A stretch of DNA of 22,318 nt, taken from positions 1 to 22,318 of the forward strand of contig JBCBWF010000038.1 of NCBI GenBank assembly GCA_039817245.1, read 5' to 3'. Position 1 is the stretch's first letter; each line of letters opens with the position of its first letter. This document shows, in pieces, positions 8,230 through 16,672 of this stretch. Under the pieces are notes generated by a model. That model saw nothing but the letters and a program-made list of their open reading frames with translations. It had not been told where the DNA came from and ran no database searches. A program made the translations under genes and the position numbers. This DNA is from Thermohalobaculum sp039817245 (GTDB lineage: Bacteria > Pseudomonadota > Alphaproteobacteria > Rhodobacterales > Rhodobacteraceae).

Positions 8230-8258
8230 TTGTCAAACGTCGGAGCGTTCTGATAAAA
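8230..8258 (+). promoter_or_regulatory. Candidate sigma-70 promoter of the hybrid histidine kinase
   Basis: TTGTCA at 8230-8235 and ATAAAA at 8253-8258 are separated by 17 bp. Just downstream is a small inverted repeat, GACTG-N7-CAGTC (8259-8275), which could be an operator. This is a motif match only. Confidence 0.35.
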
Positions 8259-8470
8259 GACTGACGGGGACAGTCGATCGATTTGAGAACGCGGCACGCC
8301 GCGGGAGAGAACGCGATATGGGGACGCGCAGGCTGACGGACCGGGTGAGCGCACCGCTCATGTCCCTGATGCGCGGTCTGGCCCGCCCCGCTCCCGCCGC
8401 CGCGTTAACGTCCTCATGGGCCGGTTCGGGGCATAGTGCTGCGGCTCCGTCGCCGACGCATGGGAACAGC

Positions 8471-10069
8471 ATGGAAAACAGCACGGAGGCGCTCGGCGCA
8501 TTCGATGGCGAGGCGCTGGACAGCCTTCTGAGAGAGCACCAGATCCTGCTGGAGACGGTCGAGCAGAGCCCGGTCCATTTCTGCGTCTACGACTGGAAGG
8601 ATCGCCTCATCGCCTGGAACAAGGCGTATGAGCAGAACTATCCCAATGCCTTCGCAGCGCTGCGCGAGAAGCTGGATGCGCGCGAGGCGACCTATGCCGA
8701 CATCATGCGCCACGAGCTGTCGCTCAAACTGCCGGAAGACGAAGTGGAGGCGGAGGTGGCGCGCCGCGTGGCGTTTCAGGCCAAGGCCCAGGGCGAGCCG
8801 GTGGTGCGCGAATACGGTGGCCATACGCTGCGCATCCACAAATACCGCCTGCCCTCCGGCGCCGTGGCGGGGCTTGCGGTCGACATCACCGATCTGAAGG
8901 AGCGCGAGCGCGAGCTTTCGCAGGCGCGCCGCGCGGCGGAGCGGAGCGAGGCGGCCAAGACCCGCTTTCTCGCCAATATGAGCCACGAGCTGCGCACCCC
9001 GGTCAACGGGATCATGGGGCTTGCGAGCGTGCTCGCCGAGAAGGACATGCCGGACGAGCAGCGCGCGATCGTGCGCACGATCGAGAACTCCGCCGAGGCG
9101 CTGCTCGCGACGATCAACGAGGTGCTGGACTTCTCCAAGATCGATGCCGGCAAGCTCGAGATCGTGCCCGAGCCCTTCAATCTGCGCCAGCTTGCGCGGG
9201 AGGTGGTGGACCTTGTCACGCCCTCTGCGTCGCGCAAGGGGCTGGAGCTGGTGCTGAGCTATCCGCCGGGCGAGCCGAGCGTGTTCGTGGGCGATACGCT
9301 GCGCATCCGCCAGTGCCTCCTGAACCTGGTGGGCAACGCGGTGAAATTCACCGAGGCGGGCTCGGTGCGGATCGCGATCGCGGCCGCGCCCTGCGGCGAG
9401 GTGACGATCGAGGTGGCCGATACCGGGATCGGCATCGCGCCGGAGGATCTGGCGCAGATCTTCCTCGCCTTCGAGCAGGTGAACACGCGCGCGGCGCGGC
9501 GCTTCGACGGCACGGGGCTCGGGCTCGCGATCACGCGCAGCCTGGTGGAGCTGATGAACGGGCGCATCGCGGTGGCCTCGGAGCTCGGGCGCGGCTCCAC
9601 CTTCACCATCGGGCTGCCGCTCGATCCCGCCGCGCCGGAGGAGACGAAGCCCCGGCAGGCTCCGGGCCCGGTGGCGACCGACGGGCTCGCGCGGCTGCGG
9701 GTGCTGCTGGCGGAGGACAACGCCACCAACCGGCTGGTGGTGGAGAAGATGCTGGGCGCGCATCTGGACGAACTCCTTGTGGCGCGGGACGGGGGCGAGG
9801 CGGTGGAGCGCTACCGCGCCGAGGCGCCCGATCTCGTGCTGATGGATCTCTCCATGCCGGTGCTGAGCGGGCTGGAGGCGGCGGGCGAGATCCGCAGGCT
9901 CGAGGCGGAGACGGGACGCGCGCGGGTGCCGATGATCGCGCTCACCGCCAACGCCATGGCCGAGGACCGCGAGGCCTGCCTCGCCGCCGGCATGGACGAC
10001 TTCCTCACCAAACCCCTCCGCAAGGCCGACCTCGTCAACATCGTCAGCCGCCACGCTCCGCCGGCCTGA
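8471..10069 (+). CDS. Hybrid histidine kinase (PAS-HisKA-HATPase-receiver), cytosolic
   Basis: The 532-residue protein has no membrane segment, so it senses an internal signal. An N-terminal PAS-like domain (residues ~15-145, VEQSPVHFCVYDWKDRLIAWN) leads by a short helix into HisKA, with phospho-acceptor His172 in NMSHELRTPVNGIMG. The HATPase domain keeps the N-box Asn289 (NLVGNAVKF), G1 Asp317 (DTGIGI) and GTGLGL. A C-terminal receiver follows, with AEDN, phospho-acceptor Asp459 in LVLMDLSMP and the conserved Lys in LTKPL. All catalytic residues are intact, so it should autophosphorylate and relay internally, then to a histidine phosphotransferase encoded elsewhere. I chose ATG 8471 because the PAS domain begins soon after. 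ATG 8318 has the better ribosome binding site (GGGAG) but adds 51 Ala/Pro-rich residues with rare codons such as TTA. No response regulator gene is adjacent. Confidence 0.9.
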   Translation: MENSTEALGAFDGEALDSLLREHQILLETVEQSPVHFCVYDWKDRLIAWNKAYEQNYPNAFAALREKLDAREATYADIMRHELSLKLPEDEVEAEVARRVAFQAKAQGEPVVREYGGHTLRIHKYRLPSGAVAGLAVDITDLKERERELSQARRAAERSEAAKTRFLANMSHELRTPVNGIMGLASVLAEKDMPDEQRAIVRTIENSAEALLATINEVLDFSKIDAGKLEIVPEPFNLRQLAREVVDLVTPSASRKGLELVLSYPPGEPSVFVGDTLRIRQCLLNLVGNAVKFTEAGSVRIAIAAAPCGEVTIEVADTGIGIAPEDLAQIFLAFEQVNTRAARRFDGTGLGLAITRSLVELMNGRIAVASELGRGSTFTIGLPLDPAAPEETKPRQAPGPVATDGLARLRVLLAEDNATNRLVVEKMLGAHLDELLVARDGGEAVERYRAEAPDLVLMDLSMPVLSGLEAAGEIRRLEAETGRARVPMIALTANAMAEDREACLAAGMDDFLTKPLRKADLVNIVSRHAPPA

Positions 10070-10078
10070 GGGCGCGCG

Positions 10079-10116
10079 GGGCACGGGGCGCAGGGCACGG
10101 GGCGCAGGGCACGGGG
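10079..10116 (+). repeat. 14-bp GC-rich tandem repeat after the histidine kinase
   Basis: Two full copies of GGGCACGGGGCGCA (10079-10092, 10093-10106) and a partial third (10107-10116) lie 10 bp past the kinase stop codon, followed by a shifted variant. The rest of the 242-bp gap up to the LysR gene shows no gene. Confidence 0.65.
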
Positions 10117-10311
10117 CACGGGGCGCCCGGATGCAGGGGCGCTGCCTTTGCGCGGATGATCCGCCGGGCCGCGGCGCGGCGGCCGGCCTCCTTGAGCCCG
10201 GCGCCGATCTCCGAGAGGGTTTCTCCCGGGGCACGCCTGAGGCGGATGCTCGGCGGGCCGGTGCGCAGGGCCCCTCGGCTCGGGGGCATGGGGGCTCGGG
10301 AGGAGGCCGCG

Positions 10312-11193
10312 ATGAAGGTGACGATCAGTCAGTTGCGGATCTTGGAGGCGGTGGCGCGGACGCGGAGCTTTTCGAAGGCGGCGAAGGAGTTGGGGATCAC
10401 GCAACCCTCGGTGTCGACGCAGCTGCGTGCGCTGGAGAAGCAGAGCCGCGCGCAGCTTCTGGTGCGCAACGGGCATGATATCCGGCCGAGCCGGCTCGCG
10501 CGCATGGCGCTGCCGAAAGTGCGCGCGCTGGTCAGCCTGGCGGAGGAGGTGGAGGGGCTGCTGCGCGAGCAGGAGGCGCTTGGCAGCGGGCTCCTGCGGG
10601 TGGGCTACTCCACCTATCAGTATGCGATGCCGACGATCTCGCGCTTTATGGCGCGCTATCCGGGGATCAAGATCGAGGCGCGGTCGATGGCGTCGCTGGA
10701 TCTGCTGGACCTGCTCGACCGCGGCGAGATCGATGCGGCCTTCGTCACCGCACAGGAGGCGCCGGAAGGGCTCTGCTCGGCCAAGCTCTTCACCTGCGAT
10801 ATCGTGCTGATGCTGCCGGCGGATCACGCGCTGGCGGGTCGCGGGGAGGCGGACTGGCACGAGATCGAGGCGCTGCCGCTGATCCGGCGCGAGCGGACCT
10901 CGAGCACGCGGATCCTTTTCGACCGCGCGGCCGCGCGCGCGGGCGTGAAGCTCAGCACGGTGCTCGATCTCGGCTCGTGGGGGTCGCTGCGCGCGGCGGT
11001 GGAGGCCGGGATCGGCGGCTGCGTGGCGCTGCGCGGCGAGGTGGAGCCGAACGACCGGGTATCCGTGCTGACGATCCGCGATCCCGCCCTCTGGGCCTCC
11101 CATTTCGTGGCCTGTGCGAGCGAGATGCGGGAGGTCGCTGCGGTCGATGCGCTTTTCCGCGAAGCGGAAGAGGTGTCCGAGGGGTGTGAATGA
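10312..11193 (+). CDS. LysR-family transcriptional regulator of the adjacent transporter/phnX operon
   Basis: The 293-residue protein has the full LysR layout: an N-terminal winged helix-turn-helix (residues ~1-62, LRILEAVARTRSFSKAAKELGITQPSVS), a linker helix, and a two-lobed effector-binding domain from about residue 90 (GLLRVGYSTYQYAMPTISRF). GGAGG lies just upstream of ATG 10312. It is in the same direction as the transporter operon, with a 113-bp gap holding an AT-rich palindrome of LysR-box type, so it probably controls that operon and perhaps itself. The co-inducer would plausibly be the imported compound or a breakdown product such as phosphonoacetaldehyde or 2-aminoethylphosphonate; that is inference from context. 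The helix-turn-helix is complete and I see nothing broken. Confidence 0.92.
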   Translation: MKVTISQLRILEAVARTRSFSKAAKELGITQPSVSTQLRALEKQSRAQLLVRNGHDIRPSRLARMALPKVRALVSLAEEVEGLLREQEALGSGLLRVGYSTYQYAMPTISRFMARYPGIKIEARSMASLDLLDLLDRGEIDAAFVTAQEAPEGLCSAKLFTCDIVLMLPADHALAGRGEADWHEIEALPLIRRERTSSTRILFDRAAARAGVKLSTVLDLGSWGSLRAAVEAGIGGCVALRGEVEPNDRVSVLTIRDPALWASHFVACASEMREVAAVDALFREAEEVSEGCE

Positions 11194-11213
11194 ACTGTGA
11201 CAGGCGGCCACAA

Positions 11214-11232
11214 TATAGCGTATAGCTATAAT
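11214..11232 (+). promoter_or_regulatory. LysR-type operator (T-N11-A) with overlapping -10 candidate
   Basis: In the only strongly AT-rich stretch of the window, TAGC-GTATA-GCTA (11216-11228) forms a T-N11-A palindrome, the classic LysR box; it extends to ATAGC/GCTAT at 11215-11229. TATAAT at 11227-11232 overlaps its right end and could be the -10 of the transporter operon, but no good -35 sits at 17 bp. An operator overlapping the -10 suggests repression without inducer, or positioning for activation. Confidence 0.6.
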
Positions 11233-11306
11233 TAACCCTAATTCATAAAACCGACATTCAGCCCCGCTAACCCGGTCCGAAAGAATGACGTGATCGGGAG
11301 ACCAGC

Positions 11307-13370
11307 ATGAAGAGATTCGCGCGCACCGCCCTTCTTTCGGGAGCGGCTACGTTCCTCATGGCCGCCGCCGCTGCGGCCGCCTGCCCGCCGGCGACCGTGG
11401 AGGACATGAAGGGCCTCTCCTCGGCCTATCCGCAGCAGTTCGAGCTGGCCGAGTTCCAGACCGCCGGCTCCTGCGAGCTGGCCTTCTCGGAGAACCCGGA
11501 GATCGGCGCGCTGAACGGGCGCATCCTCGGCAATGGCGATCTGCCGGCGGTGGCGGAGCGCCTGCCGGCCGAGCCGCTGGTGGTGGCGCCCTATGGCGCG
11601 ATCGGCCAGTATGGCGGCGTGATCACCGGGCTCTCGAAGGGCACGGAATCCGGCACCTCCGACCTTCTCTCGGTGCGCCATGTGAACTTCGTGCGCTACG
11701 CGGACGACCTGAAGACCGTGGTGCCGAACGTGGCCAAGGCCTGGTCCTGGAACGACAGCTACACCGAGCTGACCATCACGCTGCGCGAGGGCCACAAATG
11801 GTCCGACGGCGCGCCCTTCACGGCCGAGGACGTGGTCTTCTGGCACAACGACATGATCCTGAACCCGGATGTCTACGACAAGACGCCGGATCGCTGGCTG
11901 TTCGCCGGCGAGCCCGCCAAGGTCGAGGCGCTGGATGCGATCACGGTGAAGTTCACCTTCCCGGTGCCGACGCCGGGCATCATGAACCGCTTTGCGGTGG
12001 ATTACGGCCAGCCCTTCCAGCCCAAGCACTTCCTCGGCAAGTTCATGCCGAAGCACAATCCGAAGGCGGATGAGGAAGCGCAGGCGCTGGGCTTTGCCAA
12101 CGGTGCCGAGGCGGTGGACTTCTACTATGGCGGCTCGGACTGGAAGGACGTGCCCTCGCCGCTCCTGAAGGATGCGGAGAAGGCCGCGGCGATCGGCACG
12201 GCGGTGGTGCCGACGCTGGAGAGCCACATCGTGGTGGAGGAGACCGCGGAGGGCCGCAAGCTCGTCGCCAACCCCTATTTCCACATGGTCGACACCACCG
12301 GCCAGCAGCTGCCCTACATTCCGGAGATCGTCGAGACCTATATCGGCGACAAGGAAGTCCAGAACCTCAAGATCATGAATGGCGAGGTGGTCTGGAAGCA
12401 GCAGGCGGTGTTCCTCGAGGACTTCCCGCTGCTCAAGGACAACGAGAGCAAGGGCGAGTACACGATTCAGTTCGCGCCGACCTTTGGCGAGAACGTCTTC
12501 TACTCGTTCAACCGGACCCATAAGGATCCGGTGCTGCGCGAGATCTTCAACGACATCCGGTTCAACCGGGCGATGTCGCTGGCGATGAACCGCGGGGAGA
12601 TGAACGAGATCGTCTATCTCGGCCAGGGCACCCCGATGCAGGGCGTGCCGGCGGAGCCGAAGACCGTGTCCTTCGTGACCGAGGAGCACCTGAACCGCGA
12701 CATCGCCTACGATGTGGAGCAGGCCAAGGCGCTGCTGGCGGAGATGGGCCTGACGGACAGCGACGGCGACGGCACGCTGGAGCGCCCGGACGGCAAGCCG
12801 CTGGTGATCCGCCTCGTCTACTCGAGCCAGGGCGCGCCGGTGAAGATGCAGGAGCTGGTGCGCGACTACTGGTCGGCCGTGGGCGTGCGCACGGACCTGA
12901 AGGAGGTGACCTCCGACGAGTACCGCGCCTCGGGCAACAACAACGACCTCGACCTCACGGTCTGGAAGTATGACGGCAATGCCGGCCCGACCATCAGCCA
13001 GGACGTGACCGTGTTCGTGCCGCCCTTCGGCGACTTCTTCAACCCGGGCACCGGTGCGGAGTGGGCCTCCTGGAAGAAGACCGACGGGGCCGAGGGCACG
13101 GAGCCGCCGGAAGACATCAAGAAGCTCTGGGAGCTCGGCGAGCAATTCATCCAGGTGGAGTTCGGTTCGGAGGAGTCGAACCGGATCGGCCGCGAGATCG
13201 TCGATATCCACGTGGACAACATGCTGAAGATCGGCACGGTCGGCGACATCGTGGCGCCGTTCCTCTTCCGCAACGACCTGCAGAACGTGAAGCCGATCAC
13301 GGCGAAGACCTACGACTTCTACTGGGTCTACCCGTATCGGCCGCAGCAGTGGTTCCTGTCGTCCAAGTAA
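11307..13370 (+). CDS. ABC transporter substrate-binding protein, family 5 (peptide/opine/nickel class)
   Basis: The 687-residue exported protein is the binding component of the Dpp-type importer encoded downstream. A signal peptide runs to an Ala-rich stretch ending AAAACPP; Cys26 and Cys56 could form a disulfide in the mature protein. The family 5 fold is recognised by LITLREGHKWSDGAPFTAEDV-like sequence (here TITLREGHKWSDGAPFTAED), a central FNRTHKDPVLREIFNDIRFNRA and AMNRGEMNE. It is clearly longer than the usual ~530 residues, with an extra N-terminal region (LPAEPLVVAPYGAIGQYGG) seen in a long-form subgroup whose ligands are mostly unknown. A calcium-loop-like DSDGDGTLERPDG lies near residue 490. 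GGGAG precedes ATG 11307. The ligand is not readable from sequence; phnX in the operon suggests a phosphonate-containing molecule. Confidence 0.9.
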   Translation: MKRFARTALLSGAATFLMAAAAAAACPPATVEDMKGLSSAYPQQFELAEFQTAGSCELAFSENPEIGALNGRILGNGDLPAVAERLPAEPLVVAPYGAIGQYGGVITGLSKGTESGTSDLLSVRHVNFVRYADDLKTVVPNVAKAWSWNDSYTELTITLREGHKWSDGAPFTAEDVVFWHNDMILNPDVYDKTPDRWLFAGEPAKVEALDAITVKFTFPVPTPGIMNRFAVDYGQPFQPKHFLGKFMPKHNPKADEEAQALGFANGAEAVDFYYGGSDWKDVPSPLLKDAEKAAAIGTAVVPTLESHIVVEETAEGRKLVANPYFHMVDTTGQQLPYIPEIVETYIGDKEVQNLKIMNGEVVWKQQAVFLEDFPLLKDNESKGEYTIQFAPTFGENVFYSFNRTHKDPVLREIFNDIRFNRAMSLAMNRGEMNEIVYLGQGTPMQGVPAEPKTVSFVTEEHLNRDIAYDVEQAKALLAEMGLTDSDGDGTLERPDGKPLVIRLVYSSQGAPVKMQELVRDYWSAVGVRTDLKEVTSDEYRASGNNNDLDLTVWKYDGNAGPTISQDVTVFVPPFGDFFNPGTGAEWASWKKTDGAEGTEPPEDIKKLWELGEQFIQVEFGSEESNRIGREIVDIHVDNMLKIGTVGDIVAPFLFRNDLQNVKPITAKTYDFYWVYPYRPQQWFLSSK

Positions 13371-13385
13371 GCCTGATGCGCTGAC

Positions 13386-13411
13386 GCCTCTCCCCCGGCC
13401 GGGGGAGGGGC
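13386..13411 (+). terminator. Intercistronic stem-loop after the binding-protein gene
   Basis: CTCCCCCGG-CCGGGGGAG at 13390-13407 is a perfect 18-bp palindrome, and the stem extends outward to 13386-13411 with one G-U pair. CCTTCTT follows instead of a clean T run. Such structures after a binding-protein gene usually give partial termination or protect the upstream mRNA end, so that the binding protein outnumbers the permeases. Confidence 0.6.
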
Positions 13412-13448
13412 CTTCTTCCCGCCTGCTGTCACGGCCGAGGAGGGCGCC

Positions 13449-14441
13449 ATGCTGCGTTTCACGATCGAACGCTTCATCGGCATGATCGTCACGATGTTCT
13501 TCGTCTCGATCATGGTGTTCGTGATCATGGAGCTGCCGCCGGGCGACTACGCGGACCGCTACGCCTTCCGCAAGTATTCCGGCACCGGCGTGAACGTGAC
13601 CGAGGCGGATATCGAGGCGATCCGGCGCGAGCTGGGCCTCGATAAGCCGATGATGCTGCGGTACTTCGACTGGATCGGCGGGATCGTGCTGCGGGGCGAT
13701 TTCGGCCAGGCCTTCGCGTTCGAGACCTCGGTGGTGAAGGTGATCGGGGACAAGGGGTGGCTGACGCTGGGCATCCTCTTCGTCACGTTGATCATCACCT
13801 ATCTCGTCTCCATCCCCGTCGGCATCTATGCGGCGGTGCGCCGGGGCTCGGGGGCGGATTACGGGCTGACGGTGTTCTCCTATCTCGGGCTCGCGCTGCC
13901 GAACTTCCTGCTGGCGCTGATCCTGCTCTACTTCGCGAACAAGTGGTTCGACGCGGATATCGGGGGGCTCTTCTCGGCGGAGTATGCGGATGCGCCGTGG
14001 TCGCTCGGCAAGGTCTGGGACCTGATCGCGCATCTCTGGCTGCCGGCCTTCGTGCTGGCCTGGTCGGCGGTGGCCTATCAGCTGCAGACCGTGCGCGCGA
14101 CGATGTCGGACGAGCTCAACAAGCTCTCCGTGATGGCGGCGCGGGCGCGCGGGGTGCCGGAGACGAAGCTCCTCATCAAGTATCCCGCGCGGCTCGCCAT
14201 CAACCCGGTGGTCTCGACCATCGGGTTCGACGTGAACCGGATCTTCTCGGAGCTGCCCATCGTGGCGGTCGTGCTGGGGCTGACGGAGCTCGGGGAGCTC
14301 CTGCTGCGCGCCTATCTCGACCTCGACATGTATGTGGCCGGCGCGATCCTGCTGCTCCTCACCTTCATGATCGTGTTCATGAATTTCCTGTCGGATCTGC
14401 TGCTCGCCTGGCTCGATCCGCGGATCAAGCTGGGAGGCTGA
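13449..14441 (+). CDS. Dpp/Opp-type ABC transporter permease (DppB-like)
   Basis: The 330-residue inner-membrane protein opens with the family hallmark (MLRFTIERFIGMIVTMFF, then VFVIMELPPGDYA), followed by ELGLDKPMMLRYFDWI and a GDFGQAF element typical of the DppB N-terminal periplasmic region. About six transmembrane helices are visible. The cytoplasmic EAA loop that docks with the ATPases lies at ~229-250 (MAARARGVPETKLLIKYPAR). The C-terminus ends LAWLDPRIKLGG, as in DppB proteins. Start 13449 has GAGGAGG upstream. The next permease gene begins 3 bp after the stop. Length is normal for the family. Confidence 0.92.
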   Translation: MLRFTIERFIGMIVTMFFVSIMVFVIMELPPGDYADRYAFRKYSGTGVNVTEADIEAIRRELGLDKPMMLRYFDWIGGIVLRGDFGQAFAFETSVVKVIGDKGWLTLGILFVTLIITYLVSIPVGIYAAVRRGSGADYGLTVFSYLGLALPNFLLALILLYFANKWFDADIGGLFSAEYADAPWSLGKVWDLIAHLWLPAFVLAWSAVAYQLQTVRATMSDELNKLSVMAARARGVPETKLLIKYPARLAINPVVSTIGFDVNRIFSELPIVAVVLGLTELGELLLRAYLDLDMYVAGAILLLLTFMIVFMNFLSDLLLAWLDPRIKLGG

Positions 14442-14444
14442 GCG

Positions 14445-15644
14445 ATGACCACGACCACGGAGCCCCCCCGGAACGATCAGGACGGGGATGACCAGAAGCC
14501 GGGGATGAGCCGGAAGGAGGCGCGCGCGGCGGAGCGCGAGCGCCAGCGGCTGCTGCGCTACTACTCGGCCTCGCAATGGACGCTGATCTGGTGGCGCTTC
14601 CGGCGCCATCGCGCGGCCATGGTGGCGGCGGGCCTCCTGATGTTCATGGCGCTGATGGGGGTGTTCGCGGAGTTCGTCGCACCCTACGGGCCGACCACGC
14701 GGGATACGAAGTATCTGGACGGCGCGCCGCAGATCCCGATGTTCTGCGACCAGAACGGGTGCTCGGCCCAACCCTTCATCCATGGTGTGAAGACTGAGCG
14801 CGATCCCGTTACCCTGCGGGCAATTTCTGTGCCCGACCCGGAGACACGGGTCTATGTGGAGTTCCTCGCCGAGGGCGAGGAGGTGCGGGTTCTGGGGCTC
14901 TTCCCGACGAAGACGCATCTCTTCGGCCTCTCCGACCCGGAGGCGAAGCTGCATATCTGGGGAACGGACGATCTGGGGCGGGATGTGTTCTCGCGCACGA
15001 TCTATGCGACGCGCACCTCGCTCTCCATCGGCGTGCTGGGGGTGCTGATCTCCTTCGTGCTGGCGCTCGCCATCGGCGGGGTGGCCGGCTATTTCGGCGG
15101 GCGCATCGACGGGGTGATCCAGCGGGTGACGGAGATCATCCGCGTGGTGCCGATCATCCCGCTCTATATGGGCCTGGCGGCGGCCATGCCGAAGGAGTGG
15201 TCGACCACCGAGGTCTATTTCGCGATGACCCTGATCCTGGGGCTCTTCGGCTGGCCGACGCTCGCGCGGCGCATACGCTCGCAGCTCCTGTCCATCCGAA
15301 ATGAGGATTACGTGGTGGCCGCGCGGCTGGCCGGCGCACGGCCGCGGCGGATCATCTCGCAGCACATGCTGCCGAGCTTCACGAGCTTCATCATCGTCGA
15401 TCTGGTGATCTCGTTTCCGTACATGATCCTGTCGGAGACGGCGCTGTCCTTCGTGGGGCTGGGGCTGAGGCCGCCGACGGTGAGCTGGGGGGTGCTGCTG
15501 CAGCAGGCGCAGTCGATCCGCGCGATCGAGCAGACGCCGTGGCTGTTCATCCCGGCGGTGTTCGTGGTGGTGGCTGTGCTGGCCTTCACGGTGATCGGCG
15601 ACGGGCTGCGCGATGCGGCCGATCCTTACTCGGAGACCAAGTGA
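14445..15644 (+). CDS. Dpp/Opp-type ABC transporter permease (DppC-like), long form
   Basis: The 399-residue inner-membrane protein pairs with the upstream DppB-like permease. It has a charged cytoplasmic N-terminus (~45 residues, KEARAAERERQRL), a first helix (AAMVAAGLLMFMALMGVFAEF) and then a periplasmic loop of roughly 100 residues with two cysteines (MFCDQNGCSAQ), much longer than in ordinary DppC proteins of about 300 residues. The canonical HIWGTDDLGRDVFSR follows, then five helices and the EAA loop (~291-311, AARLAGARPRRIISQHMLP). The closing GDGLRDAADPYSETK is typical of the family. The ribosome binding site GGGAGG overlaps the end of the previous gene. The enlarged loop resembles long-form systems such as YejE and may contact the unusually large binding protein. 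Confidence 0.92.
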   Translation: MTTTTEPPRNDQDGDDQKPGMSRKEARAAERERQRLLRYYSASQWTLIWWRFRRHRAAMVAAGLLMFMALMGVFAEFVAPYGPTTRDTKYLDGAPQIPMFCDQNGCSAQPFIHGVKTERDPVTLRAISVPDPETRVYVEFLAEGEEVRVLGLFPTKTHLFGLSDPEAKLHIWGTDDLGRDVFSRTIYATRTSLSIGVLGVLISFVLALAIGGVAGYFGGRIDGVIQRVTEIIRVVPIIPLYMGLAAAMPKEWSTTEVYFAMTLILGLFGWPTLARRIRSQLLSIRNEDYVVAARLAGARPRRIISQHMLPSFTSFIIVDLVISFPYMILSETALSFVGLGLRPPTVSWGVLLQQAQSIRAIEQTPWLFIPAVFVVVAVLAFTVIGDGLRDAADPYSETK

Positions 15645-16672
15645 TGGCGGATGAGGGCGAGACCGGGCGAATGCTGACGGTCGAGAACCTCTCCATCGGC
15701 TTTCGCACCGATGAGGGGCGGATCGATCCGGTGCAGGGGGTGAGCTTCTCGGTGGACCGGGGGCGGACGCTGGGGCTGGTGGGCGAGTCCGGTTCCGGCA
15801 AGTCGATCTCCACCAAGGCGCTGATGCAGCTTCTGCCGGGCACCGCGATCCTCGGCGAGGAGACGCGCATGCGCTACCGCGCCAAGGACGGGCGCGAGGT
15901 GGCGGTCGAGACGCTGGGGCGCACGGGCGAGGAGATCCGGCGGCTGCGCGGCGGGGAGATCGGCATGATCTTCCAGGAGCCCATGGCCTCCTTCAGCCCG
16001 GTCTACACCATCGGCAACCAGATGATGGAGGCGATCCGGCTCCATCGCGGGATGCGCCGGCGCGAGGCGCGCGAGTTTGCCATCGAGATGCTGGACAAGG
16101 TGGGGATCTCCAACCCCCGCGGCCGGGTGGACCAGTATGCCCACGAGATGTCCGGCGGGATGCGCCAGCGCGCGATGATCGCGCTCACGCTCTCGGCGGG
16201 CCCGCAGCTCCTGATCGCGGACGAGCCGACCACGGCGCTCGATGTGACCATCCAGGCGCAGGTGCTGGAGTTGATGCGCGGGCTGCAGGACGATCTCGGC
16301 ATGGGGATGATCTTCATCACCCATGATCTCGGCGTGATCGCGCAGATCGCGGACGAGGTGGCGGTGATGTATCTCGGCACGATCGTGGAGCGCGGGCCGA
16401 CGCGGGAGGTGATCCGCAACCCGCAGCACCCCTACACGATCGGCCTGTTGGAGGCGATCCCAAGCCTCGACACGCTGACCGCGCGGCTGAGCCCGGTGCC
16501 CGGCGACATCCCGAGCCCGCATGCGCGCCCCCGCGGCTGCCCCTTCCATCCGCGCTGCTCCAAGGCCATCGCCGGGGTTTGCGACACGCGCGCGCCGGTG
16601 GAGACGCGGGCGGAGGAGGGGCGCGCGGTGCGCTGCTGGCTCTACGACGAGGCGGGGAGGAGCGCGGCATGA
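15644..16672 (+). CDS. Dpp/Opp-type ABC transporter ATPase (DppD-like)
   Basis: The 342-residue cytosolic ATPase powers import. Motifs in order: Walker A GESGSGKS (47-54), Q-loop FQEPM, signature MSGGMRQR, Walker B LLIADEP with Asp193/Glu194, D-loop and His227 in ITHDLG. The C-terminal oligopeptide extension has GCPFHPRC plus further cysteines (ACKAIAGVC-like spacing), the usual metal-cluster-like Cys pattern of DppD/OppD. The ATG at 15644 overlaps the TGA of the permease gene by one base (TGATG), indicating translational coupling, with GGAG 8 bp upstream. Between Walker A and Q-loop it carries a somewhat long charged segment (RYRAKDGREVAVETLG) that many DppD proteins lack. Confidence 0.92.
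   Translation: MADEGETGRMLTVENLSIGFRTDEGRIDPVQGVSFSVDRGRTLGLVGESGSGKSISTKALMQLLPGTAILGEETRMRYRAKDGREVAVETLGRTGEEIRRLRGGEIGMIFQEPMASFSPVYTIGNQMMEAIRLHRGMRRREAREFAIEMLDKVGISNPRGRVDQYAHEMSGGMRQRAMIALTLSAGPQLLIADEPTTALDVTIQAQVLELMRGLQDDLGMGMIFITHDLGVIAQIADEVAVMYLGTIVERGPTREVIRNPQHPYTIGLLEAIPSLDTLTARLSPVPGDIPSPHARPRGCPFHPRCSKAIAGVCDTRAPVETRAEEGRAVRCWLYDEAGRSAA

Noticed and set aside
9313..10311. Long upstream extension of the LysR reading frame through the histidine kinase gene
   Set aside because: The translated extension is Gly/Arg-rich out-of-frame kinase sequence; the LysR domain starts at 10312 with its own ribosome binding site.
11267..11300. AGAATGACGTG before the binding-protein gene, resembling the start of the conserved GC block
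   Set aside because: No GTTC half-sites lie 22 and 33 bp upstream (CCGC is found at 22), and the match stops after TGACGTG, so it is not a sixth copy.
11238..15365. 1375-codon open frame on the minus strand, antisense to the transporter genes
   Set aside because: It is a shadow of high-GC codon bias on the other strand: the product is His/Arg/Leu-rich without domains, and the plus-strand genes carry clear family motifs throughout.
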